6,829 bases of DNA from Chloroflexota bacterium (GTDB lineage: Bacteria; Chloroflexota; Anaerolineae; UBA4142): positions 1 through 6,829 of the forward strand of contig JACQGS010000126.1 in assembly GCA_016199405.1 (NCBI GenBank), in the 5' to 3' direction. A program made the position numbers and the translations under genes. Positions 1-5,101 of the stretch are shown here, in pieces (positions within the stretch are counted from its first letter, which is position 1; each line of letters opens with the position of its first letter). The notes below the pieces were generated by a model. That model saw nothing but the letters and a program-made list of their open reading frames with translations, had not been told where the DNA came from and ran no database searches.

Positions 1-51
1 GCATACCGCTGCGTTTGCTTGTTGCTTTTCGCTTTTCGCTTTTGCCTTGCT
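1..51. repeat. Heptanucleotide tandem array downstream of sahH
   Basis: Directly after the sahH stop lie consecutive 7-nt units on the plus strand: GCTTGTT (17-23), GCTTTTC (24-30), GCTTTTC (31-37), GCTTTTG (38-44) and CCTTGCT (45-51). The unit resembles, as its reverse complement, the GAAAAGG/CAAAAGG units at 6012-6025. I see no gene or convincing terminator here. The array may continue beyond the window edge. Confidence 0.6.
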
Positions 52-1317
52 CTACGTGCCCTCTTCCCAACTCGTCAAATACTTTGCTTGCTCCGGCGTC
101 AGCGTGTCAATGTGAATCCCCATCCCCGCGAGTTTCAGCCGCGCGATTTCTTTGTCAATGTCTGCCGGCACCGCGAACACATTTTTCGGCAACGTCTTGT
201 AATGCTTTGCCAAATATTCCGCGGCAAGTGCCTGATTCGCAAAACTCATATCCATCACCGACGACGGATGTCCTTCCGCCGCCGCGAGATTCACAAGCCG
301 ACCTTCTGCCAGCAAATTGATGCGGCGGCCGTCGTGCAAAATATATTGGTCCACCGAATCGCGCACATGGCGTTTTTCTTTTGCCATTTTTTCGAGCGAT
401 GGAATATTGATCTCGACGTTGAAATGCCCCGAGTTGGCGACGATCGCGCCGTCTTTCATCGCGGCGAGATGCGGTTCGTCAATGACATTCTTGTCGCCGG
501 TCGCGGTCACAAAAATATCGCCGACTCTTGCCGCGTCTTGCATCTTCATCACTTCATAGCCATCCATTACGGCTTCGAGCGCGCGCAACGGATCGACCTC
601 GGTGATGATCACACGCGCGCCCATCCCGCGCGCGCGCATCGCGATGCCGCGCGAGCACCAGCCATAGCCGGCGGTGACGAAGACGCGCCCCGCGAACAAA
701 ACATTCGTCGCGCGAATAATTCCATCCAGCGTGGATTGCCCGGTGCCGTAGCGATTGTCAAAGAAATGTTTCGTCTGCGCGTCGTTCACGGCGACGACCG
801 GATATTTCAGCGCGCCTTCTGCCGCCATCGCGCGCAAACGAATGACGCCGGTCGTCGTCTCTTCGGTCCCGCCGATCACGCCGGGCAAAAGATCGGTGCG
901 CTCTTTGTGCAGCGTCGAAAGTAAATCCGCGCCGTCGTCCATCGTGATGTTCGGTTGAACGTCGAGCGCGCTGTGCAAATGTTTGTAATACGTCGCATTG
1001 TCTTCGCCTTTGATTGCAAAGACCGGCACTTCGAAATCCGCGACGAGCGATGCGGCAACATCGTCTTGCGTCGAAAGCGGATTCGACGCGGCAAGCACAA
1101 CATCCGCGCCGCCCGCGACGAGCGTCCACATCAAATTGCCGGTTTCGGCGGTCACGTGCAAACACGCCGCGACGGTCAGCCCTTTGAGCGGCTGTTCTTT
1201 TTCAAAGCGCGCGCGGATTTGGCGCAAGACCGGCATATCGTTCTCCGCCCATTGAATGCGGAAGCGCCCTTTTTCCGCGAGCGATTGATCTTTCACATCG
1301 AAAATCTTTTTGGACAT
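52..1317 (-). CDS. sahH: S-adenosyl-L-homocysteine hydrolase (adenosylhomocysteinase)
   Basis: This cytosolic NAD-dependent enzyme (421 aa) reversibly splits S-adenosylhomocysteine into homocysteine and adenosine, relieving product inhibition of methyltransferases. By position, the usual active-site residues are present: His54 (CLHVTAET), Asp128 (DDGAD), Glu153 (TEETTTGV), Lys183 and Asp187 (VNDAQTKHFFDN), His298 (NSGHFNVEI) and His350 (EGHPS). The Rossmann loop is GYGWCSRG (217-224), with Glu240 after the second strand (ITEVDP). The C-terminus ends SWEEGT without the YRY tail of the eukaryotic and many proteobacterial enzymes, as in the shorter Thermotoga/archaeal-type proteins, so I read it as complete. 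The ATG at 1315-1317 is chosen because AGAGGAG lies just upstream and homology begins at MSKKIFDVKD. The frame stays open to 1449, but that 44-residue extension comes from repeat-rich spacer. It is the last gene of the mtnA-adoK-sahH cluster, 125 nt after adoK. Confidence 0.97.
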   Translation of the reverse strand: MSKKIFDVKDQSLAEKGRFRIQWAENDMPVLRQIRARFEKEQPLKGLTVAACLHVTAETGNLMWTLVAGGADVVLAASNPLSTQDDVAASLVADFEVPVFAIKGEDNATYYKHLHSALDVQPNITMDDGADLLSTLHKERTDLLPGVIGGTEETTTGVIRLRAMAAEGALKYPVVAVNDAQTKHFFDNRYGTGQSTLDGIIRATNVLFAGRVFVTAGYGWCSRGIAMRARGMGARVIITEVDPLRALEAVMDGYEVMKMQDAARVGDIFVTATGDKNVIDEPHLAAMKDGAIVANSGHFNVEINIPSLEKMAKEKRHVRDSVDQYILHDGRRINLLAEGRLVNLAAAEGHPSSVMDMSFANQALAAEYLAKHYKTLPKNVFAVPADIDKEIARLKLAGMGIHIDTLTPEQAKYLTSWEEGT

Positions 1318-1338
1318 TCTGCTCCTCTGAAGTAATTT

Positions 1339-1436
1339 CGGATATCGGATTTCGAATTTCGGATTTTTCAACCTTCCGAAATCCGCGACACTTGCACCTG
1401 CGGTAACGCAAGTGCAGGTGTCCGCAATCCGAAATT
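1339..1436. repeat. Repeat-rich spacer with strong hairpin between adoK and sahH
   Basis: The 125-nt spacer holds three nested structures. First, four 7-nt units CGGATAT, CGGATTT, CGAATTT and CGGATTT run from 1339 to 1366. Second, a near-perfect hairpin spans 1387-1422: 16 paired positions including one wobble and one mismatch, around a 4-nt loop (1403-1406). Third, an 11-nt perfect inverted repeat, AATTTCGGATT (1355-1365) and AATCCGAAATT (1426-1436), encloses the hairpin; a competing short stem can form between 1356-1363 and 1375-1382. No U-run follows the hairpin on the minus strand, so it is not a standard intrinsic terminator. It might stabilise or process the adoK-sahH transcript, or simply be an inserted repeat element; the sequence alone does not decide. 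Confidence 0.75.
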
Positions 1437-1442
1437 GTTCTC

Positions 1443-2390
1443 TTACCAACCCAGCGCTTTTCCAAATGCTTCCCTAAATCGAATCTCAAACTGCTCAAGC
1501 GAATACCGATGATTCTGCGTGCCGTGCTCTTCGAGCGCGTACGTCGCGGCGAGCGCGCCGATGCGCCCGGTAATTTCCCACGGCATTTTTTTCAACAGCC
1601 CCTTCAAAATGCCGCCGCGATACGCGTCACCGGCGCCGGTCGGATCGGCTTCGTGGCTCGGAGGCACCGGCGGAATGTCGTACTGCTTGCCCTGCGCGCG
1701 AATCGTCGAGCCCTTGTCGCCGCGCGTGATGATGAGCGTTTGCGTTGCGCGCGCCACGTCGTCATCGCCCCAGCCGGTTTTGTTTTTCAGCATTTCAAAT
1801 TCGTAATCGTTGACAATCGTCATCGTCGAGCTGCGCACGCCGTCTTTGATTTCGTCGCCGGAAAGCCGGATGATTTGCTGGCTCGGATCGTAAATGTACG
1901 GCAGGCGTAACTCTTGGCATTCGCGCGCGTACTGCACCATCGCGCGCGGATCGTTCGGCGAGATGACGACGAGATCGATCGCGCCGTTGCCACGCTGCTG
2001 TTTGAAGGAGAGCGTATGCGCGTGCGCCATCGCGCCGGTGTAGAACGACGCGATTTGATTTTGATCGCGGTCGGTGCTGACGAAAAACGATGCCGTGAAA
2101 TCGTCCGGAATTTCGACGATGCCGGTCGTGTCGATGCCATTCTGTTCGAGCCACGCGCGATATTCCGCAAAATCCTGTCCGACCGTCGCCATGATGCGCG
2201 GCCTTTCGCCGAGCAGCGCGAGATTGTACGCGATGTTCGTCGCGATGCCGCCGCGCTGTTTCTTCATCGAGTCGACGAGAAACGAAACGGAAATATTCGC
2301 AATTTGATCCGGCAAAATATGCTCTTTGAAATAGCCGGGAAATTGCATGATGTAATCGTACGCGATCGAACCGGTAATCAGAACACTCAA
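1443..2390 (-). CDS. adoK: Adenosine kinase, PfkB/ribokinase family (mycobacterial AdoK type)
   Basis: This soluble kinase (315 aa) phosphorylates adenosine to AMP using ATP. The N-terminal half, from LITGSIAYDYIMQFPG through SFLVDSMKKQRGG and the IASFYTGAM segment, closely matches my recollection of Mycobacterium tuberculosis adenosine kinase rather than generic sugar kinases. RGG at 46-48 is the family's substrate-side glycine pair. DPTGAGDAY at 249-257 is the PfkB signature containing the anion hole and catalytic base Asp255. YDPSQQIIRLSGDEI (167-181) and NDYEFEMLKNKTGW (194-207) are further AdoK-like blocks. Start: TTG at 2388-2390, with AGGAG at 2399-2403 and an 8-nt gap. An in-frame ATG at 2426 lies inside the upstream toxin gene and would add 12 non-homologous residues. 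The Shine-Dalgarno abuts the toxin stop codon, suggesting translational coupling. Next to sahH it would pull SAH hydrolysis forward by removing adenosine. Confidence 0.92.
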   Translation of the reverse strand: MSVLITGSIAYDYIMQFPGYFKEHILPDQIANISVSFLVDSMKKQRGGIATNIAYNLALLGERPRIMATVGQDFAEYRAWLEQNGIDTTGIVEIPDDFTASFFVSTDRDQNQIASFYTGAMAHAHTLSFKQQRGNGAIDLVVISPNDPRAMVQYARECQELRLPYIYDPSQQIIRLSGDEIKDGVRSSTMTIVNDYEFEMLKNKTGWGDDDVARATQTLIITRGDKGSTIRAQGKQYDIPPVPPSHEADPTGAGDAYRGGILKGLLKKMPWEITGRIGALAATYALEEHGTQNHRYSLEQFEIRFREAFGKALGW

Positions 2391-2403
2391 GTGCGAGACT
2401 CCT

Positions 2404-2826
2404 CTACAATTTGAACCGCCGCGCAAATTCGGCGGGGGTCAGAATCGAGATGCCTTCGACGTTCTTCAACTCCAGAAGATGGCGATCGCCGGACACAATG
2501 TAATCTGCATCCCCCTCCACCGCGCAGGCAACAACGATATCGTCCTTCACCCACCTGCGCGTTGGAATTCCTTCGACCCAAGTTGCATTTTTCTTAAAGT
2601 ACTCGATATATGCGTCTATCCCCGCGACTGTGTCGGGATAACGCTCGGTGATATGCGGGCGATGAATTACGTCCTCGAACTCAAGCAAAAGCAATCCCGA
2701 AAAGACCAGCGAAACCTTTCCGGATCGAAAAGCATCCAGAATATGCGCCGACGCGCCATGATGACTAATCGTTCCGCTGACCAGAACGTTCGTGTCAACG
2801 ACTAGTTTTGGCGAGCCGCTCCGCAC
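2404..2826 (-). CDS. PIN-domain VapC-like toxin (putative ribonuclease)
   Basis: This 140-aa protein has the PIN nuclease fold of the TIGR00305-like 'putative toxin-antitoxin component, PIN family'. Acidic metal-binding residues fall where expected: Asp11 in VVDTNVLVSG, Glu49 or Glu51 in LLEFEDVI, Asp95/Asp96 in RWVKDDIVVACA, and Asp114 in DYIVSGDRHLL. Length and ending (TPAEFARRF) fit the family. Members are generally Mg-dependent RNases held inactive by a partner antitoxin; the RNA target cannot be read from sequence. I chose GTG at 2824-2826, which places the first beta strand near the N-terminus as in homologues and gives a 32-nt overlap with the antitoxin gene. An ATG at 2866-2868 in the same frame would add 14 basic residues and a 74-nt overlap. 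Its TAG stop (2404-2406) abuts the adoK ribosome binding site. The catalytic set looks intact, so it is probably functional. Confidence 0.85.
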   Translation of the reverse strand: MRSGSPKLVVDTNVLVSGTISHHGASAHILDAFRSGKVSLVFSGLLLLEFEDVIHRPHITERYPDTVAGIDAYIEYFKKNATWVEGIPTRRWVKDDIVVACAVEGDADYIVSGDRHLLELKNVEGISILTPAEFARRFKL

Positions 2827-3049
2827 GAACCTCGTGAACCGCTTGGTTAATCTCTTCCATAAGGACATCTTCGTCTATCTCCAGGTTCGCGGCGCGCGAG
2901 GCACGCAATGCCTCATCGAAACGACGCTCAATCTCTTCGCGCGAATTCTCGTCAATCACCTTGCGAATCTTGATCCGTTCTTCAAAAGGCAATTGACGAA
3001 TCGCCTCTATCAATTGTTCAACCGATAATCTCAGACTCACCGAAGCCAT
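2795..3049 (-). CDS. Small antitoxin-like protein partnered with the PIN toxin
   Basis: This protein of 84 aa is rich in Glu and Arg and appears nearly all helical. It starts with a short strand (MASVSLRLS) and a helix of the type VEQLIEAIRQLPFEERIKI, often seen in small antitoxins encoded before PIN toxins; an acidic segment (57-66) and basic tail follow. I do not recognise a named DNA-binding fold with certainty, so the antitoxin call rests mainly on size, position and overlap with the PIN gene. Start ATG (3047-3049) has a perfect AGGAGG at 3056-3061 with 6-nt spacing, directly after the mtnA stop codon. The excellent site would favour more antitoxin than toxin, whose start is a GTG with a weak site. 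The expected role is to bind and inhibit the toxin and possibly autoregulate. No separate promoter is evident, so expression should depend on the mtnA transcript. Confidence 0.78.
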   Translation of the reverse strand: MASVSLRLSVEQLIEAIRQLPFEERIKIRKVIDENSREEIERRFDEALRASRAANLEIDEDVLMEEINQAVHEVRAERLAKTSR

Positions 3050-3061
3050 GTTACACCTCCT

Positions 3062-4099
3062 CTAATCCGCCGCATCCATCAACCGCAACAAATTTTCTTT
3101 GAACGGCGCGCGTACGATGCCGCGTTCCGTTACGAGCGCGGTGATATATTTATGCGGCGTTACGTCAAATGCCGGATTGCCAACGCGCACGCCGTCCGGC
3201 GCGATTTGCATGCCTTCAATGTGCGTTACCTCGCGCGCGTCGCGCTCTTCGATGGGAATCGCGTCGCCGTCCGCGAGCGTCATATCAATCGTCGTCGTCG
3301 GCATCACCGCGTAAAAGGGCGCGCCGTTTTCTTTCGCGACGACCGCGAGTTTGTACGTGCCGATTTTATTCGCGACATCGCCGTTCGCCGCGACGCGATC
3401 CGCGCCGACGAAGCATTTCTGCGCGAGTCCTTTGCGTAAATAATAACCGGACGCGTTGTCGGCAATCAGCGTCATCGGTACGCCGTACTGCTGCAATTCC
3501 CACGCAGTCAAGCGCGCGCCTTGCAAGCGCGGGCGCGTTTCATCTACGAGCACGTGAATTTTTTTCCCATCCCGATGCGCCTGAATGATGCAGCCGAGCG
3601 CGGTGCCAATGTCCACCGTCGCGAGCGGACCGGTGTTGCAATGATGAATGATCGTGTCGCCGTCGTCAATCAGCGCCGCGCCGAATTGCGCCATCTTGCG
3701 ATTTGTTTCCACGTCTTCATCCGCGATGCGTTGCGCTTCGGACGCAAGCGCGTCGCGCAAATCGCCCACACCGGCGTTTTGGGCGCGTGCGAATTTCATC
3801 ATGCGATCCAATGCCCACATCAAATTGACGGCGGTCGGCCGCGTCGCGCGCAATATTTTTTCCGCCGCATCGAGATCGCGTAACAGTTCGTCACGCGATG
3901 CCGCGCACGATTCGCGCGCCGCCAGCGCGAGCCCAAACGCCGCCGCCGCGCCAATCGCCGGCGCGCCGCGGATCGTCATATCCTTGATTGCGTGCGCGAC
4001 CGCGCGGTAATCGCGGCATTCGACCATTTCGAGTTGCCGAGGCAGTTTGCGCTGGTCAACCATTTTCACGACGCCGTCGTGCATCTCAATCGTTCGCAT
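3062..4099 (-). CDS. mtnA: S-methyl-5-thioribose-1-phosphate isomerase
   Basis: MtnA (345 aa) converts methylthioribose-1-phosphate to methylthioribulose-1-phosphate in the methionine salvage pathway, which recycles methylthioadenosine from polyamine synthesis and other SAM uses. It belongs to the eIF2B-like isomerase family. Visible signatures are RGAPAIG (44-50, phosphate binding), HHCNTGPLAT (152-161) with catalytic Cys154, GADRVAANGDVANKIGTY (232-249) with catalytic Asp234, and the C-terminal NPAFDVTPHKYITALVTE. The length fits the family. The start MRTIEMHDG is typical; the codon is ATG at 4097-4099, with a TTG immediately before it as a one-residue alternative. The ribosome binding site is weak (GGAA). 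It is first in an operon with the TA pair, adoK and sahH, and is preceded by a SAM-I riboswitch, which independently supports a SAM/methionine role. No other salvage gene (mtnK, mtnB, mtnD) is in the window, so upstream steps must be encoded elsewhere. Confidence 0.96.
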   Translation of the reverse strand: MRTIEMHDGVVKMVDQRKLPRQLEMVECRDYRAVAHAIKDMTIRGAPAIGAAAAFGLALAARESCAASRDELLRDLDAAEKILRATRPTAVNLMWALDRMMKFARAQNAGVGDLRDALASEAQRIADEDVETNRKMAQFGAALIDDGDTIIHHCNTGPLATVDIGTALGCIIQAHRDGKKIHVLVDETRPRLQGARLTAWELQQYGVPMTLIADNASGYYLRKGLAQKCFVGADRVAANGDVANKIGTYKLAVVAKENGAPFYAVMPTTTIDMTLADGDAIPIEERDAREVTHIEGMQIAPDGVRVGNPAFDVTPHKYITALVTERGIVRAPFKENLLRLMDAAD

Positions 4100-4130
4100 C
4101 AATTATTCCGGGCGGTTGCTTGCGGGCAAC

Positions 4131-4157
4131 AAAAAATTCTCTCGAACGAGAGAATTC
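4131..4157 (-). terminator. Intrinsic terminator of the SAM-I riboswitch
   Basis: On the minus strand AATTCTCTC (4156-4148), loop GTTC (4147-4144) and GAGAGAATT (4143-4135) form a perfect 9-bp stem that runs into six T (4136-4131). It sits between riboswitch and mtnA, 32 nt before the start codon, and shares its 5' arm with the antiterminator. This is the off state, expected when SAM is abundant. Confidence 0.92.
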
Positions 4158-4172
4158 AAACGAATATCTCTC
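4148..4172 (-). promoter_or_regulatory. Antiterminator of the SAM-I riboswitch
   Basis: On the minus strand GAGAGA (4172-4167), a bulged T (4166) and ATTC (4165-4162) pair with GAAT (4157-4154) and TCTCTC (4153-4148) around a GTTT loop. This 10-bp structure uses the last nucleotides of the 3' P1 strand (4172-4170) and sequesters the whole 5' arm of the terminator. P1 and antiterminator therefore exclude each other, as do antiterminator and terminator. It is the on state, expected at low SAM. Confidence 0.88.
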
Positions 4173-4336
4173 ATCTTTCAAGCACGATCGCTTGACGGAG
4201 TTGGCACCGGTGGAAAGGGGCAAGTGGCACGTGACGCATGACGAGGATAGAAAACCTTGTCACTTGTCATTCGACACTTTCACTTTCCAGGTTGCCGAGG
4301 TTTCACAGGGCCGATCCCTCCACCTCTCTGGATGAG
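4170..4336 (-). ncRNA. SAM-I (S-box) riboswitch
   Basis: Read on the minus strand, the leader contains the S-box core in order. P1 5' strand CTCATC (4336-4331) pairs with GATGAG (4175-4170). P2 with its kink-turn runs GAGAGGTGGAGGGA to GTGAAACCTC (about 4328-4297). GGCAACC joins P2 to P3 (4296-4290). The conserved GGTGCCAACTCC follows P3 (4209-4198), then P4 is CAAGC/GCTTG with GAAAGATGAG closing P1. These match the SAM-I consensus nearly base for base. The riboswitch binds S-adenosylmethionine and stabilises P1, freeing the downstream terminator. At 167 nt it is longer than the usual 100-120 nt because P3 (about 4292-4208) is an 85-nt arm built from heptamer repeats. It should control mtnA, the TA pair, adoK and, by read-through, sahH. 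Confidence 0.96.
4217..4291. repeat. Inverted heptamer array forming the enlarged P3 arm
   Basis: Plus-strand units GTGGCAC (4224-4230), GTGACGC (4231-4237) and ATGACGA (4238-4244) are followed by a short loop and then TTGTCAC (4257-4263), TTGTCAT (4264-4270), TCGACAC (4271-4277) and TTTCACT (4278-4284). The halves are roughly complementary, and the outer GGAAAG/CTTTCC (4212-4217 and 4283-4288) seals the stem. The layout is the same as at 6522-6588. Confidence 0.8.
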
Positions 4337-4367
4337 TGTCCAGTTGGCTATTCAATTGTGCGAGTAT

Positions 4368-4396
4368 TTTATAGCATAGAGATTTTGATTTGTCAA
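4368..4396 (-). promoter_or_regulatory. Sigma70-type promoter of the mtnA operon
   Basis: On the minus strand a perfect -35 TTGACA (4396-4391) is separated by 17 bp from a -10 TATAAA (4373-4368), with an extended TGC before it. Transcription would start near 4361, about 25 nt before riboswitch P1. It begins 20 nt after the stop codon of the DUF3105 gene, and I see no terminator between them, so some read-through from upstream is possible. Confidence 0.9.
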
Positions 4397-4415
4397 AACA
4401 ATTCGTGATTTCAAA

Positions 4416-5057
4416 TTATGGGACGGTCTCCGGTCCCTGATCGCGAAAGAGATCGATGAACTCGCGAATGACCGTTTCGTCAACGGCGGAGCAAGTTTGT
4501 AAAATCGTCCACGCCGTGATCGCAATCTTGACGTTCGCCGGCAACCCCGGATTCGGCGCGAGCAGCATATGATGGCTATCGCTTTTGACAATCGCGATCA
4601 GTTGTTGCACTTGCGCGGGCGTCAAATTTTGATACTGAATGACGATGCCGCCATGTTCCAAATTGTGCACAATTTGTTCTTGCACCTGCGGCGTCGAGTA
4701 AATGCCCCACTCTTGCGGTTGCGCCCAGTGCCACCCGCTCGTCGGCGGATTGGAATTGTATGGGGGATGCGCTTGATTCGGTAGAACGTGCTCCAGACCT
4801 TGCTCCTCAAAAAAGAAAACGTTGCTGCAGGTCGCGCCACTGGAAGGAGTGACGGCCGTCCTCGGCGCGGTCGGTGCGGCAAGAATACTTTGCGAAGTTG
4901 GCGTGCGACTCGCGGCAGAGAGAAGATTGCTTTGCGTCAAAACAAAATATCCGCCGACCGCGACGCCGAGCAGAATAAAGCAGACCAGGAAACATCCGAT
5001 CACGCCGAAGATGATCCAGGGCGTGCGATTGGGTTTGGTAGCAGGCGATTCAGTCAT
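4416..5057 (-). CDS. DUF3105 domain membrane-anchored protein
   Basis: This 213-aa protein has a short charged N-terminus (MTESPATKPNR), one strong transmembrane helix (about 14-40, from WIIFGVIGCFLV), a Ser/Thr/Pro/Ala-rich linker (42-75), and a DUF3105 domain (about 76-205). Recognisable DUF3105 features are NPPTSGWHW (103-111) and HNLEHGGIVIQY (131-142), with several conserved His and two Cys (77, 189) that could pair. The positive residues before the helix suggest an N-in topology with the domain outside. The function of DUF3105 is not established; the histidines hint at metal binding but this is inference. The start ATG (5055-5057) has GGAGGAG at 5066-5072 with 8-nt spacing; an upstream in-frame ATG at 5099 would overlap the promoter region and is rejected. 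It has its own extended -10 promoter and looks like a separate unit from the mtnA operon. Confidence 0.88.
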   Translation of the reverse strand: MTESPATKPNRTPWIIFGVIGCFLVCFILLGVAVGGYFVLTQSNLLSAASRTPTSQSILAAPTAPRTAVTPSSGATCSNVFFFEEQGLEHVLPNQAHPPYNSNPPTSGWHWAQPQEWGIYSTPQVQEQIVHNLEHGGIVIQYQNLTPAQVQQLIAIVKSDSHHMLLAPNPGLPANVKIAITAWTILQTCSAVDETVIREFIDLFRDQGPETVP

Positions 5058-5087
5058 CCGAGTTTCTCCTCCCGACGAGATGCGAGG

Positions 5088-5096
5088 ATTATAACA
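5088..5096 (-). promoter_or_regulatory. Extended -10 promoter of the DUF3105 gene
   Basis: The minus strand reads TGTTATAAT, a perfect TATAAT with the extended TGn element, just after the stop codon of the upstream gene. The hexamer 17 bp upstream (CGCGTG) is a poor -35, consistent with extended -10 dependence. The start would be near 5081, giving a leader of about 24 nt. Confidence 0.7.
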
Positions 5097-5101
5097 CAAA
5101 A

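Noticed and set aside
52..90. SahH truncated because the YRY C-terminus is missing
   Set aside because: Short thermophile/archaeal-type SahH proteins end similarly near a W-E-x-G-T sequence; all active-site residues are present.
19..924. Long plus-strand open frame (301 aa) opposite sahH
   Set aside because: It lies wholly antisense to a clearly recognised enzyme, is Arg/His-rich and low in family-like motifs, as expected for the shadow of a GC-rich gene.
1387..1422. Hairpin as intrinsic terminator separating adoK from sahH
   Set aside because: No T-run follows on the minus strand, nor on the plus strand; it may still affect mRNA but not as a standard terminator.
1318..1449. N-terminal extension of SahH by 44 residues
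   Set aside because: The extension encodes the heptamer and hairpin spacer, has no homology to the family, and a good ribosome site precedes the ATG at 1317.
3062..4099. Ribose-1,5-bisphosphate isomerase or eIF2B-like factor instead of MtnA
   Set aside because: HHCNTG and GADRVAANGDVANKIGTY with the MRTIE start are MtnA-specific, and the SAM riboswitch agrees.
4352..4591. 79-aa minus-strand open frame overlapping the DUF3105 gene and the promoter
   Set aside because: Arg/Ser-rich out-of-frame product with no ribosome site; it would run through the mtnA promoter.
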